DNA from: Pseudomonadota bacterium
GTDB lineage: Bacteria; Pseudomonadota; Alphaproteobacteria; Rhizobiales; Aestuariivirgaceae
DNA length: 64,000 bases
Assembly (NCBI GenBank): GCA_020161855.1
Contig: JAIUNJ010000001.1
Location: 248,001-312,000, forward strand
Reading direction: 5' to 3'
Shown: one piece after another, positions 9,510-17,514 of the stretch
Layout of the letters: each line of letters starts with the position of its first letter
How positions within the stretch are numbered: the stretch's first letter is position 1
Notes under the pieces: generated by a model
Told to the model about the DNA's origin: nothing
Database searches by the model: none
What the model saw: the letters and a program-made list of their open reading frames with translations, nothing else
Translations under genes and position numbers: made by a program

Positions 9510-10361
9510 ATGAACGCCAACCGCTCACCATGGCTGCTGATGGCGCCGGGCCTGCTCTGGCTCGTGGCACTGATGGTGGTGCCCTGCCTGCTCATTTTCT
9601 CGCTCACCATCTTCGAGCGCGGAACCTATGGCGGTATCGACTGGCACATCATCACGGCCGAGAATTTCCGGCGCGCCTTCGATCCGCTCTATGCCGTGAT
9701 CCTGTGGGACAGCGCGCGCATCGCGGGCCTCGCCACGCTCATTGCGCTTCTCATCGGCTATCCCGCAGCCTATGCCATCGCCAAGGCAAGCCCGCGCTGG
9801 CAGACCGTGCTGCTGTTTCTGGCCATCCTGCCCTTCTGGACCAACTATCTGATCCGCACCTACGCCTGGATCGTCCTGCTCAATCCGGCAGGCCTCATCA
9901 ACGGCCTGCTGCAATGGCTTGGCCTGACAGCAGGACCGATACCACTTCTCTATAATGAGTTCGCCGTCGTCCTGGGGCTTGTCTACAACTACACACCCTT
10001 CGTCATCCTGGCGATCTATTCGGCCCTGCAGCGGCTTGATCCTTCTTACGCCGAGGCCTCACGCGATCTTGGCGCTTCAGCGGCCACAACCTTCTGGCGG
10101 ATCACACTGCCGCTTACAGCGGCGGGTGTCGCGGCGGGCGCAGTGTTTGTCTTTGTTCTCTCCATCGGCAACTTCCTGACGCCCGACCTTCTCGGCGGCG
10201 GCAAGGTGCAGATGGTAGGCAATCTCATCTATGACCAGTTCCTCACCGCACGGGACTGGCCCTTCGGCGCAACGCTCTCGTCACTGCTCATTGGATTGAT
10301 GATGATCATCCTCTTTGCGCAGGCCCTGGCCACGCGGCGCGCCTATGGCGAGGGCCGCTGA
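9510..10361 (+). CDS. ABC transporter permease 1 (PotB-like)
   Basis: 283-residue inner-membrane permease with about six hydrophobic segments, beginning MNANRSPWLLMAPGLLWLV. The EAA loop that docks the ATPase is visible as EASRDLGASAATTFWRITLPL. It overlaps the second permease at the shared TGATG. Length and topology are typical of PotB. No cognate ATPase gene follows it. Confidence 0.9.
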   Translation: MNANRSPWLLMAPGLLWLVALMVVPCLLIFSLTIFERGTYGGIDWHIITAENFRRAFDPLYAVILWDSARIAGLATLIALLIGYPAAYAIAKASPRWQTVLLFLAILPFWTNYLIRTYAWIVLLNPAGLINGLLQWLGLTAGPIPLLYNEFAVVLGLVYNYTPFVILAIYSALQRLDPSYAEASRDLGASAATTFWRITLPLTAAGVAAGAVFVFVLSIGNFLTPDLLGGGKVQMVGNLIYDQFLTARDWPFGATLSSLLIGLMMIILFAQALATRRAYGEGR

Positions 10362-11131
10362 TGACACGCTGGCTCAAACTCCATTTGGGTGCCGTCTTCG
10401 CCTTCCTCTACATCCCGATTGCCGTGTTGATGGTGCTGTCCTTCAACAAGGCTGGCCTGCCCACGGCCTGGGGCGGCTTCTCCACCGAGTGGTATGGCAA
10501 GCTTCTCGCCAACCCGAAAATCCAGTCTGCGGCCTGGAATTCCCTGACTGTCGCCGTGATCTCGACGTTGCTTGCAACAGCACTGGGCACGCTGCTCGCC
10601 CTCGGCACGGAACGGGCCAAGCCGTCATCCTTGCGGGAGGCGCTGCTTTTTGCGCCCATGATCATCCCCGACATCGTGCTGGCCATCGCCCTTCTCTCCT
10701 TCTTCACGCTCATCAAGTTCACGCTCGGCCTGCACTCGATCATCATGGCCCATGTGGTGTTCAACATCGCCTTTGTCTGCGCTGTGGTACGGGCTAGGCT
10801 CAAAAGCTTCGACTGGTCGCTCGTCGAGGTTTCGCGCGATCTGGGCGCGAGTGCCCAGCAGACATTCTGGCGGGTAACACTGCCGCTCATCCTGCCCGCG
10901 GTAATTGCCGGCGCCCTGCTCGCCTTCACACTCTCCGTCGACGAGTTCATCATTGCCTATTTCACGGCGGGTGCCGGGCAATCCTCGACGACACTGCCCA
11001 TGCAGATCTACGCCATGATCCGCTTCGGCGTGACCCCGGAAATCAACGCCATGGCGACCCTCATCATGGGTTTCAGCTTTCTGATCGTGCTTGTGGCACA
11101 GCGTTTCAACCGCGGCATTCCCGGGAGCTGA
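10361..11131 (+). CDS. ABC transporter permease 2 (PotC-like)
   Basis: 256-residue inner-membrane permease, MTRWLKLHLGAVFAFLYIPI, with the EAA-type loop VSRDLGASAQQTFWRVTLPL and the characteristic FTLSVDEFIIAYF segment. It is coupled to permease 1 by a 1-bp overlap. In most polyamine-type systems a PotA-like ATPase is in the operon. Here the next gene, 43 bp on, is a glycosyltransferase, so the ATPase must come from elsewhere in the genome. Confidence 0.9.
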   Translation: MTRWLKLHLGAVFAFLYIPIAVLMVLSFNKAGLPTAWGGFSTEWYGKLLANPKIQSAAWNSLTVAVISTLLATALGTLLALGTERAKPSSLREALLFAPMIIPDIVLAIALLSFFTLIKFTLGLHSIIMAHVVFNIAFVCAVVRARLKSFDWSLVEVSRDLGASAQQTFWRVTLPLILPAVIAGALLAFTLSVDEFIIAYFTAGAGQSSTTLPMQIYAMIRFGVTPEINAMATLIMGFSFLIVLVAQRFNRGIPGS

Positions 11132-11174
11132 ACGCTTTGCTAAGGCGTTACCTAACAGGACAAGGGAGATAACA

Positions 11175-12545
11175 ATGGCGACGAAAGCCAAGACCAAAAC
11201 AATCAGGAAGCCGGTAAAAAAGGCGGCAAAGAAAAAGGCACCCAAGGCCAAGAAGGTTGTCGCCCTCTTCCCCGAGGCGGCTTTCGGGCCGGCGCTTAAC
11301 TCGGTCGGTATCGGCCAGGCGCTGGAGAAACTGGGTCACAAGGTGGTGTTCCTCTCCGACCCCGGCTTCCTTGATGTCTACAAGGGCTATGGCTTCGAGG
11401 CCCATCCGGTGAATCTCTCTGAACCGCTGCCGCCAGAGGAGATGGCCAAGTTCTGGGTTGATTTCATCAACGGCCACATTCCGAATTTCCGCAAGACGCC
11501 CTTTGAGCAGATCGACAACTATGTGAAGGACTGCTGGAGCATGATCGTCGAGACGGCGAAGTGGGCCGAGAAAGACCTGCCCAGCGTGCTTGAAAGCGTG
11601 AAGCCCGATGTGGTCTGCGTGGACAACGTGATCCTGTTTCCGGCGATCAAGCGCTACGCCAAGCAGAACAAGAAGCCCTGGGTGCGTGTGATCTCATGTT
11701 CGGAAAACGAGATCGAGGACCCTGATATTCCGCCGCATCTTTCCGGCTGTGGCGCAAAGGACAAGAAGGGCCACAAGGCCTATCGCGACCGCTTCAACAC
11801 GGTGATCAAGCCGATCCATGACAACTTCAACGCCTTTCTGAAGTCGGTCGGCGAAAAGCCCTATCCAATCGGCCAGTTCTTCGAGGCAAGCCCGCACATG
11901 AACATCCTGCTTTATCCTTCGGCAGTGAAGTTCAAGCGCAAGCACAAGCTCTCGCCCAAGCAGTTCCAGTATCTCGAAGGCTGCGTACGCAAGGAAGCGG
12001 CCTATACCGTGCCGACCTTCAAGGCCAATAACGACAAGCCGCTTCTCTATGTGAGCTTCGGTTCACTCGGATCCGGCGATACCGATCTGTTGAAGCGGCT
12101 GATCACCACGATCGGCAAGCTGCCGGTGCGGGCCCTGGTCAATGTCGGCGACTACATGGACCAGTACAGCTCAATCCCCGACAATGTGATCATCGATAAA
12201 TGGTTCCCGCAGCCTTCGGTCATTCCAAAAGTTGATGCCGCTATCCACCACGGCGGCAACAACAGCTTCACCGAATGCCTCTACTTCGGAAAACCCGCGA
12301 TCATCATGCCCTATGTCTGGGATGGCCATGACAATGCCACGCGCGTGCAGGAGACGGGTCATGGCTTCAAGCTCGACCGCTACGACTGGACCGACGCGGA
12401 GATGGCAGCGAAGATCACGGCCATGATCACGGACAAGAAGATGAAGGCAAAGCTGAAGAAGACGTCGAAATCCATGCGCGCCAAGCATGGACCCACCAAG
12501 GCCGCCAAGGTGATCGACGGCCTGCTGAAGAAGAAGGCGGGCTGA
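11175..12545 (+). CDS. GT1-like glycosyltransferase with lysine-rich ends
   Basis: 456 residues. The core resembles nucleotide-sugar-dependent GT1 enzymes of the macrolide/UDP-glycosyltransferase type. It has an N-terminal Rossmann domain (FPEAAFGPALNSVGIGQAL), then a C-terminal donor domain with the signature HHGGNNSFTE at about residue 355 and MPYVWDGHDNATRVQ. Both ends are very basic: the first 32 residues are a Lys/Ala run like a histone-H1 tail, and the last 40 are rich in KK and KMKAK. The acceptor is unknown. Its place directly behind an importer and before two cupins suggests it acts on the imported compound or a derivative. That is inference. Confidence 0.75.
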   Translation: MATKAKTKTIRKPVKKAAKKKAPKAKKVVALFPEAAFGPALNSVGIGQALEKLGHKVVFLSDPGFLDVYKGYGFEAHPVNLSEPLPPEEMAKFWVDFINGHIPNFRKTPFEQIDNYVKDCWSMIVETAKWAEKDLPSVLESVKPDVVCVDNVILFPAIKRYAKQNKKPWVRVISCSENEIEDPDIPPHLSGCGAKDKKGHKAYRDRFNTVIKPIHDNFNAFLKSVGEKPYPIGQFFEASPHMNILLYPSAVKFKRKHKLSPKQFQYLEGCVRKEAAYTVPTFKANNDKPLLYVSFGSLGSGDTDLLKRLITTIGKLPVRALVNVGDYMDQYSSIPDNVIIDKWFPQPSVIPKVDAAIHHGGNNSFTECLYFGKPAIIMPYVWDGHDNATRVQETGHGFKLDRYDWTDAEMAAKITAMITDKKMKAKLKKTSKSMRAKHGPTKAAKVIDGLLKKKAG

Positions 12546-12556
12546 ACGCAAGCATC

Positions 12557-12922
12557 ATGCCGACCAACCTCTCCTCTTCCGCTCCACATCTCGAAGGCCC
12601 GGCAAGCTACGCCGGGCCGCTCAAGGATTGGGGCTTCCAGCCGAACCCCATTGCCGGCAACTCCAAATCGGATGGCGTGCTGCTGCACAAGGGCCGCAAT
12701 GGCCAGCCGGAAGTGGGCTTGTGGCAATGCTCGCCCGGCAGCTGGCCCCTCGAAATTCCGCGCGATGAACTCTGTCATTTTGTTTCGGGCCGTGCCACCT
12801 ACACACATGAAGGCGGCGAGGTGATCGAGGTCGTGCCGGGCACCGTGGTGCTGTTCAAGGCAGGATGGAAGGGCACCTGCACCGTCCACGAAACCATGCG
12901 AAACGTCTATATGCTGAGCTAA
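12557..12922 (+). CDS. Small cupin protein (DUF861/cupin_3 type), copy 1
   Basis: 121 residues forming one cupin barrel. The second half carries ELCHFVSGRATYTHEGGEVIEVVPGT (given by its ends ELCHF and VVPGT), with histidines and acidic residues at metal-binding positions, then KAGWKGTCTVHETMRNVYML. The family includes ureidoglycine aminohydrolase-like and EutQ-like folds, and no reaction can be assigned. It is near-identical in length and layout to the next gene, so the pair arose by tandem duplication. 11 bp separates it from the glycosyltransferase. Confidence 0.8.
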   Translation: MPTNLSSSAPHLEGPASYAGPLKDWGFQPNPIAGNSKSDGVLLHKGRNGQPEVGLWQCSPGSWPLEIPRDELCHFVSGRATYTHEGGEVIEVVPGTVVLFKAGWKGTCTVHETMRNVYMLS

Positions 12923-12927
12923 CGATC

Positions 12928-13293
12928 ATGACATTGAAACTAGAGTCCTCTGCCCCTCATCTCGTCCATCCGGAATCCTATCCCGGTCCCTTCAAGGACT
13001 GGGGCGTGATCCCGACCATGATCGAGGGTGAAAGCCGCACCTCGGGGCTGGTTCTGCACAAGGGGCCAAACGGCGAGAGCGAGACCGGCATCTGGATCTG
13101 CACACCCGGATTCTGGAATTGCCATGTGACGCGCGACGAGTTCTGCCACTTTCTTCTGGGGCGCTGCACCTACACCCATGAAAGCGGCGAAGTGATCGAA
13201 ATCGTGCCGGGCACCGTTGCCTTCTTCCCGCAAGACTGGAAAGGCACCTGCCGCGTTCACGAGACAATCCGCAAAGTCTATATGATCCGCTAG
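12928..13293 (+). CDS. Small cupin protein (DUF861/cupin_3 type), copy 2
   Basis: 121 residues, a paralogue of the preceding gene. Both share APHL.....YPGPFKDWG near the N-terminus, a middle [14 protein letters not shown], a metal-site half ([20 protein letters not shown]) and the C-terminal WKGTC.VHET.RKVYM. The start is the ATG of MTLKLESS, 5 bp after copy 1. Two diverged copies kept side by side suggest a heterodimer or two related substrates. The function is not known. Confidence 0.8.
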   Translation: MTLKLESSAPHLVHPESYPGPFKDWGVIPTMIEGESRTSGLVLHKGPNGESETGIWICTPGFWNCHVTRDEFCHFLLGRCTYTHESGEVIEIVPGTVAFFPQDWKGTCRVHETIRKVYMIR

Positions 13294-13304
13294 GAGCACC
13301 GCCG

Positions 13305-14417
13305 ATGAAAACACGCGCCGCCATTGCCTGGGAAGCGAAAAAGCCGCTGACCGTCGAGACCATCGATATCTCCGGGCCAAAGCCCGGCGAAGTTCTTGTC
13401 GAGATCATGGCAACGGGCGTGTGCCACACCGATGCCTACACGCTTTCAGGCCTCGATTCAGAAGGCAAGTTCCCCGCCATTCTCGGCCATGAAGGAGCAG
13501 GCATCGTGCGCGAAGTGGGCGCGGGCGTCACCTCGGTGAAAGTGGGTGATCACGTGATCCCGCTCTACACGCCGGAATGCCGGTCGTGCAAAACCTGCCT
13601 CTCGCAGCGTTCAAACCTCTGCACGTCGATCCGCGCCACGCAGGGCCAGGGGCTGATGCCCGACAAGACGACACGCTTCTCAAAGGGCGGCAGCGACGTC
13701 TTCCACTATATGGGCTGCTCCACCTTCTCGAACTTTACCGTGCTACCCGAGATCGCCGTCGCCAAGGTGCGAGAGGACGCGCCCTTCGACAAGATCTGCT
13801 ACATCGGTTGTGGTGTCACGACCGGCATTGGTGCCGTCATCTACACCGCCAAGGTGCGGCCCGGCTCCAATGTGGCCGTCTTCGGCCTCGGCGGCATCGG
13901 CCTTAATGTCATCCAGGGTGCCCGCATGGTCGGCGCCAACAAGATCATCGGCATCGACCTCAATCCATCCAAGGTGGCGATGGCGAAGAAGTTCGGCATG
14001 ACCGATTTCATCAATCCGGATGAAGTGGGCCGCGACAAGGTGGTCCAGGCCATCATGGACCTGACGGACGGTGGCGCCGACTACTCCTTCGAATGCATCG
14101 GCAATGTCCATACCATGCGCCAGGCCCTGGAATGCTGCCATCGCGGCTGGGGTGAATCGATCATCATAGGTGTTGCCCCTTCAGGCACGGAAATCTCCAC
14201 CCGCCCCTTCCAGCTGGTGACGGGGCGCGTGTGGAAGGGTTCGGCCTTCGGTGGCGCCCGCGGCCGCACCGACGTGCCGCGGATCGTCGACTGGTACATG
14301 GAAGGCAAGATCAATATCGATGATCTCATCACCCACGTGATGCCGCTCGAGAAGATCAACGATGCTTTCGACCTCATGCATGAGGGCAAGAGCATCCGCA
14401 GCGTGGTGACGTTCTAG
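13305..14417 (+). CDS. S-(hydroxymethyl)glutathione dehydrogenase / class III alcohol dehydrogenase
   Basis: Zinc- and NAD-dependent enzyme that oxidises the formaldehyde-glutathione adduct to S-formylglutathione. 370 residues. The catalytic zinc site is visible in [12 protein letters not shown] and GHEGAGIV, with a structural zinc loop C-x2-C-x2-C-x7-C ([15 protein letters not shown]), followed by the NAD Rossmann motif [13 protein letters not shown]. The class III marks are strong. The start is 11 bp after cupin 2, in the same operon. Its presence implies that formaldehyde, or a similar aldehyde, is made from the compound this operon handles. No S-formylglutathione hydrolase is adjacent. 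Confidence 0.92.
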   Translation: MKTRAAIAWEAKKPLTVETIDISGPKPGEVLVEIMATGVCHTDAYTLSGLDSEGKFPAILGHEGAGIVREVGAGVTSVKVGDHVIPLYTPECRSCKTCLSQRSNLCTSIRATQGQGLMPDKTTRFSKGGSDVFHYMGCSTFSNFTVLPEIAVAKVREDAPFDKICYIGCGVTTGIGAVIYTAKVRPGSNVAVFGLGGIGLNVIQGARMVGANKIIGIDLNPSKVAMAKKFGMTDFINPDEVGRDKVVQAIMDLTDGGADYSFECIGNVHTMRQALECCHRGWGESIIIGVAPSGTEISTRPFQLVTGRVWKGSAFGGARGRTDVPRIVDWYMEGKINIDDLITHVMPLEKINDAFDLMHEGKSIRSVVTF

Positions 14418-14429
14418 GGCGGCTTCCGC

Positions 14430-16208
14430 TCAGGCCAGGGGCTGCTTGCGCATGTCCCCGGCGTCGATGCCCGCCACGACAACAGGCTTCTTCATGGCGT
14501 CGCGGCGGAAGGGCTCGCCCAGTTCCTGATTGATCATGGCTTCGATGAGCGTGGTCTTGCCATGCTTCATCTGGTCATCCACGGCCTTGGCCAGCGCGTC
14601 GCGCAATTCATCCATGGTGCGGGCCACGACACCCTGAAGCCCGCAGGCCTTGGCGATACCGGCATAGCTGACCTGCTCATTGAGCTCGGTCCCGACGAAA
14701 TTGTCATCGTACCACAGGGTCGAGTTGCGCTTCTCCGCACCCCACTGATAGTTACGGAACACGACCATGGTGATGGGCGGCCACTCCTTGCGGCCAATGG
14801 CGGTGAGTTCCGTCACGGCGATGCCAAAGGCGCCATCCCCCGAGAAGCCGACGACCGGCACATCCGGCCGACCGATCTTGGCACCGACGATCGATGGCAG
14901 GCCGTAGCCACAGGGGCCGAAGAGCCCGGGCGCCAGATACTTGCGGCCTTCTTCAAAGCTCGGATAGGCATTGCCGATGGCGCAGTTGTTGCCGATGTCC
15001 GAGGAGATTATGGCATTGCGCGGCAGGGCTGACTGGATAGCACGCCAGGCCATGCGCGGGCTCATCCACTCCGGTTTCGCCTTGCGGGCGCGCTCATTCC
15101 ATGTGGTGCCCGGATCATCCTGTTCATGATCCATGGAAGAAAGCTGCTGGGCCCAGCGCGACTTCGTGGTGGCGATCAGGTCCTTGCGTTCCTTGCGGCC
15201 GTCATCGCCAGCGCTCGGTGAAAGGCGCGCGAGAATGCCTTCGGCCACTTTCTTCGCATCACCCACAATGCCCACGGCAACCTTCTTGGTGAGGCCGATG
15301 CGCGATGGATTGATATCGACCTGGATGATCTTCGCAGTCTTCGGCCAATAGTCGAGGCTGTAGCCCGGCAGCGTCGAGAAGGGATTGAGGCGGGTGCCGA
15401 GCGCCAGTACGACATCGGCCTGTCTAATCAATTCCATGCCTGCCTTGGAACCATTGTAACCCAGCGGCCCGGCGAAAAGCGGGTGCGAACCGGGGAAGGC
15501 ATCATTGTGCTGGTAGCCGACGCAGACCGGCGCATCGAGACGCTCGGCCAGCTTCCGCGAGGCCGGAATGGCGCCGCCAATGACGACGCCGGCGCCATTC
15601 AGGATCACCGGGAATTTTGCTTCCGATAGAAGCTTCGCAGCGGCGGCAATGGCTTCCTCACCACCGGCCGGGCGTTCGAAATCGATGATGGCCGGGAGCT
15701 CGATATCGATGACCTGGGTGAAGTAGTCGCGCGGCATGTTGATCTGGGCCGGGGCCGAATGACGCTTGGCATTCATGATGACGCGGTTGAGAACCTCGGC
15801 AACGCGCGAGGCATCGCGCACTTCCTCCTGGTAGCAGACCATGTCCTTGAAGAGGGCCATCTGCTCCACTTCCTGGAAACCACCCTGCCCGATCGTGCGG
15901 TTTGCCGCCTGCGGCGTCACCAGAAGGAGTGGTGTGTGATTCCAGTAGGCCGTCTTCACGGCCGTGACAAAATTGGTGATGCCCGGGCCGTTCTGGGCAA
16001 TCATCATCGACATCCTGCCGCTCGCCCGCGTGTAGCCATCGGCCATCATGCCACCCGAGCCTTCGTGGGCGCAGTCCCAGAACATGATGCCCGCCTTGGG
16101 GAAGATATCCGAAATCGGCATGAAGGCCGAGCCGATGATGCCGAAGGCATGCTCGATGCCGTGCATCTGCAGGACTTTCACAAAGGCTTCTTCGGTGGTC
16201 ATCTTCAT
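14430..16208 (-). CDS. xsc: Sulfoacetaldehyde acetyltransferase
   Basis: Thiamine-diphosphate enzyme that converts sulfoacetaldehyde and phosphate to acetyl phosphate and sulfite, the desulfonation step for taurine, isethionate and related C2 sulfonates. 592 residues from MKMTTEEAFVKVLQ. The N-terminal region HGIEHAFGIIGSAFMPISD and the segment KRHSAPAQINMPRDYF are specific to Xsc rather than to acetolactate synthase. The ThDP motif starts at GDGAFGIAVTEL. The chosen ATG has GGAG 9 bases upstream. It is convergent with the formaldehyde dehydrogenase gene. No pta or taurine aminotransferase gene adjoins it, which is unusual for taurine loci. Confidence 0.93.
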   Translation of the reverse strand: MKMTTEEAFVKVLQMHGIEHAFGIIGSAFMPISDIFPKAGIMFWDCAHEGSGGMMADGYTRASGRMSMMIAQNGPGITNFVTAVKTAYWNHTPLLLVTPQAANRTIGQGGFQEVEQMALFKDMVCYQEEVRDASRVAEVLNRVIMNAKRHSAPAQINMPRDYFTQVIDIELPAIIDFERPAGGEEAIAAAAKLLSEAKFPVILNGAGVVIGGAIPASRKLAERLDAPVCVGYQHNDAFPGSHPLFAGPLGYNGSKAGMELIRQADVVLALGTRLNPFSTLPGYSLDYWPKTAKIIQVDINPSRIGLTKKVAVGIVGDAKKVAEGILARLSPSAGDDGRKERKDLIATTKSRWAQQLSSMDHEQDDPGTTWNERARKAKPEWMSPRMAWRAIQSALPRNAIISSDIGNNCAIGNAYPSFEEGRKYLAPGLFGPCGYGLPSIVGAKIGRPDVPVVGFSGDGAFGIAVTELTAIGRKEWPPITMVVFRNYQWGAEKRNSTLWYDDNFVGTELNEQVSYAGIAKACGLQGVVARTMDELRDALAKAVDDQMKHGKTTLIEAMINQELGEPFRRDAMKKPVVVAGIDAGDMRKQPLA

Positions 16209-16249
16209 GGCTGAAATCTCCTGGATCGGCTGAGCACTTAGACGGATCA

Positions 16250-16270
16250 CTGGACCTACTATAGGTCCAG
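16250..16270. promoter_or_regulatory. Perfect palindromic operator upstream of xsc (TauR-like half-sites)
   Basis: CTGGACCTA, three bases, then TAGGTCCAG: a 9-bp perfect inverted repeat 42 bp upstream of the xsc start codon. As I recall it, the taurine regulator TauR (a MocR-type protein) uses repeats of CTGGACYTAA. Each half here matches nine of ten positions but in inverted, not direct, order. It most likely controls xsc. Confidence 0.65.
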
Positions 16271-16345
16271 ATTGACGGAAATGCTCATCACATGCAGGGT
16301 GTGCAGGGCCGGGGGCCTCGCGGCAACAGGACAAGGAGACCGGGA

Positions 16346-16867
16346 ATGACGGTGGAACGGGCGGAGTTCAGGTATTCGACGGCGGGGGCAAAGGTCCTCT
16401 ACTGGATCGGCATTGGCGTGGCGGTGTTCTTCGGCCTGCTGGCGATCTATTCGCTGGTCCGCGGCGAGATTGGTGCCGCCCTCCTCTTTGTTGCGATCGG
16501 CGCTGCCGTGGCGGGCTATGGTTTCTGGTATCACAACCGGGTGACGACCGACCGCAGCGTGAAGCTGGCGATCGATGGCGACGGCATCTTTGCGCCAACG
16601 GCAGCCGCAAAGCCCGTGCCCTGGGCCGAGGTGGAAAAGATCGTGCTGGTGCGCGGACGTCCGAAAAAGCCGGGCTTCATGGCCATCGATGTGGTCGACC
16701 CCGCGAAATACGAACCCACGCGCGCCACCGCGGCCATGGCCAAGCTCAACCAGGCGCTGGGCGGCGGCGAACTGATTATCCAGTATGGCGAACTCGACGG
16801 CACGCTCGAAGACATTCGCGCCGCAATCCTCAAGGCCCATCCCGGCGTGCAACTTGTCGACAAATAG
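16346..16867 (+). CDS. Membrane protein of unknown function (STM3941-like)
   Basis: 173 residues. Two adjacent transmembrane helices near the N-terminus (VLYWIGIGVAVFFGLLAIYS and ALLFVAIGAAVAGYGFWY), then a soluble domain with PVPWAEVEKIVLVRG, a PH-like or STM3941-like layout. The ATG is preceded by AAGGAG. It stands alone, upstream of the tRNA-Arg gene and divergent from xsc. No function can be given. Confidence 0.75.
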   Translation: MTVERAEFRYSTAGAKVLYWIGIGVAVFFGLLAIYSLVRGEIGAALLFVAIGAAVAGYGFWYHNRVTTDRSVKLAIDGDGIFAPTAAAKPVPWAEVEKIVLVRGRPKKPGFMAIDVVDPAKYEPTRATAAMAKLNQALGGGELIIQYGELDGTLEDIRAAILKAHPGVQLVDK

Positions 16868-16895
16868 GACAGGCCAAACTATACGGAATAGCGAC

Positions 16896-16972
16896 GCGCC
16901 CGTAGCTCAGCAGGATAGAGCACAGGTTTCCTAAACCTGGGGTCACAGGTTCGAATCCTGTCGGGCGCGCCA
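16896..16972 (+). tRNA. tRNA-Arg (anticodon CCT)
   Basis: A complete cloverleaf: acceptor GCGCCCG/CGGGCGC, D-stem GCTC/GAGC, anticodon stem CAGGT/ACCTG with loop TTCCTAA (anticodon CCT), T-stem ACAGG/CCTGT with loop TTCGAAT, discriminator G and an encoded CCA (16970-16972). It reads AGG codons. It marks the left edge of an AT-richer island, a usual role for this tRNA gene as an integration site. Confidence 0.97.
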
Positions 16973-17111
16973 TATACTTCAATATCTTAACTGCGCTCGC
17001 ACTATTTTCTAGTCGCACAATTGACAAACGCGGCTTGGCGTTGCGTGGTTGATGTAGCGATTGTCAGTGGCGGGGCGCGCATTAGGCGCTCGAATGTTAC
17101 ACTTAAATTCT

Positions 17112-17324
17112 ATGACACGAACGCTTGATCAAGCCCTGCGGCGAGTAAAGACACTACCGCAAGAACGCCAAGACGACCTTGGCGAGATCATCCTGACTTT
17201 AGTCGAACAGGACGCGTCCGAATTCGAATTGAATGATGAGCAGATGCGTGAGGTGAAAAGACGGCTGACCAATCCCGGTGTGCTGCTTCCATTCGAGGTG
17301 ATGTTAGCCCGACTCGATTTCTAA
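17112..17324 (+). CDS. Antitoxin-like small protein
   Basis: 70 residues, MTRTLDQALRRVKTLPQ onward. Proteins with this pattern (a short helix with LP..RQD, an acidic middle, then an 'LNDEQMREVKRRL' helix) are common in rhizobia as antitoxin partners of RelE/ParE toxins. The C-terminus (PFEVMLARLDF) differs from the usual ending. No toxin gene follows: the 190 bp to the next start holds only short broken frames. It is either an orphan antitoxin or an unrelated small gene. Confidence 0.5.
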   Translation: MTRTLDQALRRVKTLPQERQDDLGEIILTLVEQDASEFELNDEQMREVKRRLTNPGVLLPFEVMLARLDF

Positions 17325-17514
17325 CCTTGAAACGCATTGCTTCTCATGCCGATGCCGTGGGCGACATCTCGGCTATAGTATTGCGCTATGATAGGCGATT
17401 ACATCGAATACAAAGCTAGATCGTTCCACTAGATTGGTCTGTGCTTTTTGGGTACCTTCGCTGAATCAGGGGATTGCTTTCTGGCACGATAGATGGTGCT
17501 TGAGAAGGTATGGG

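Noticed and set aside
17325-17514. A possible toxin gene after the antitoxin-like gene.
   Set aside because: Only short broken frames are present, and the readable one does not resemble RelE or ParE.
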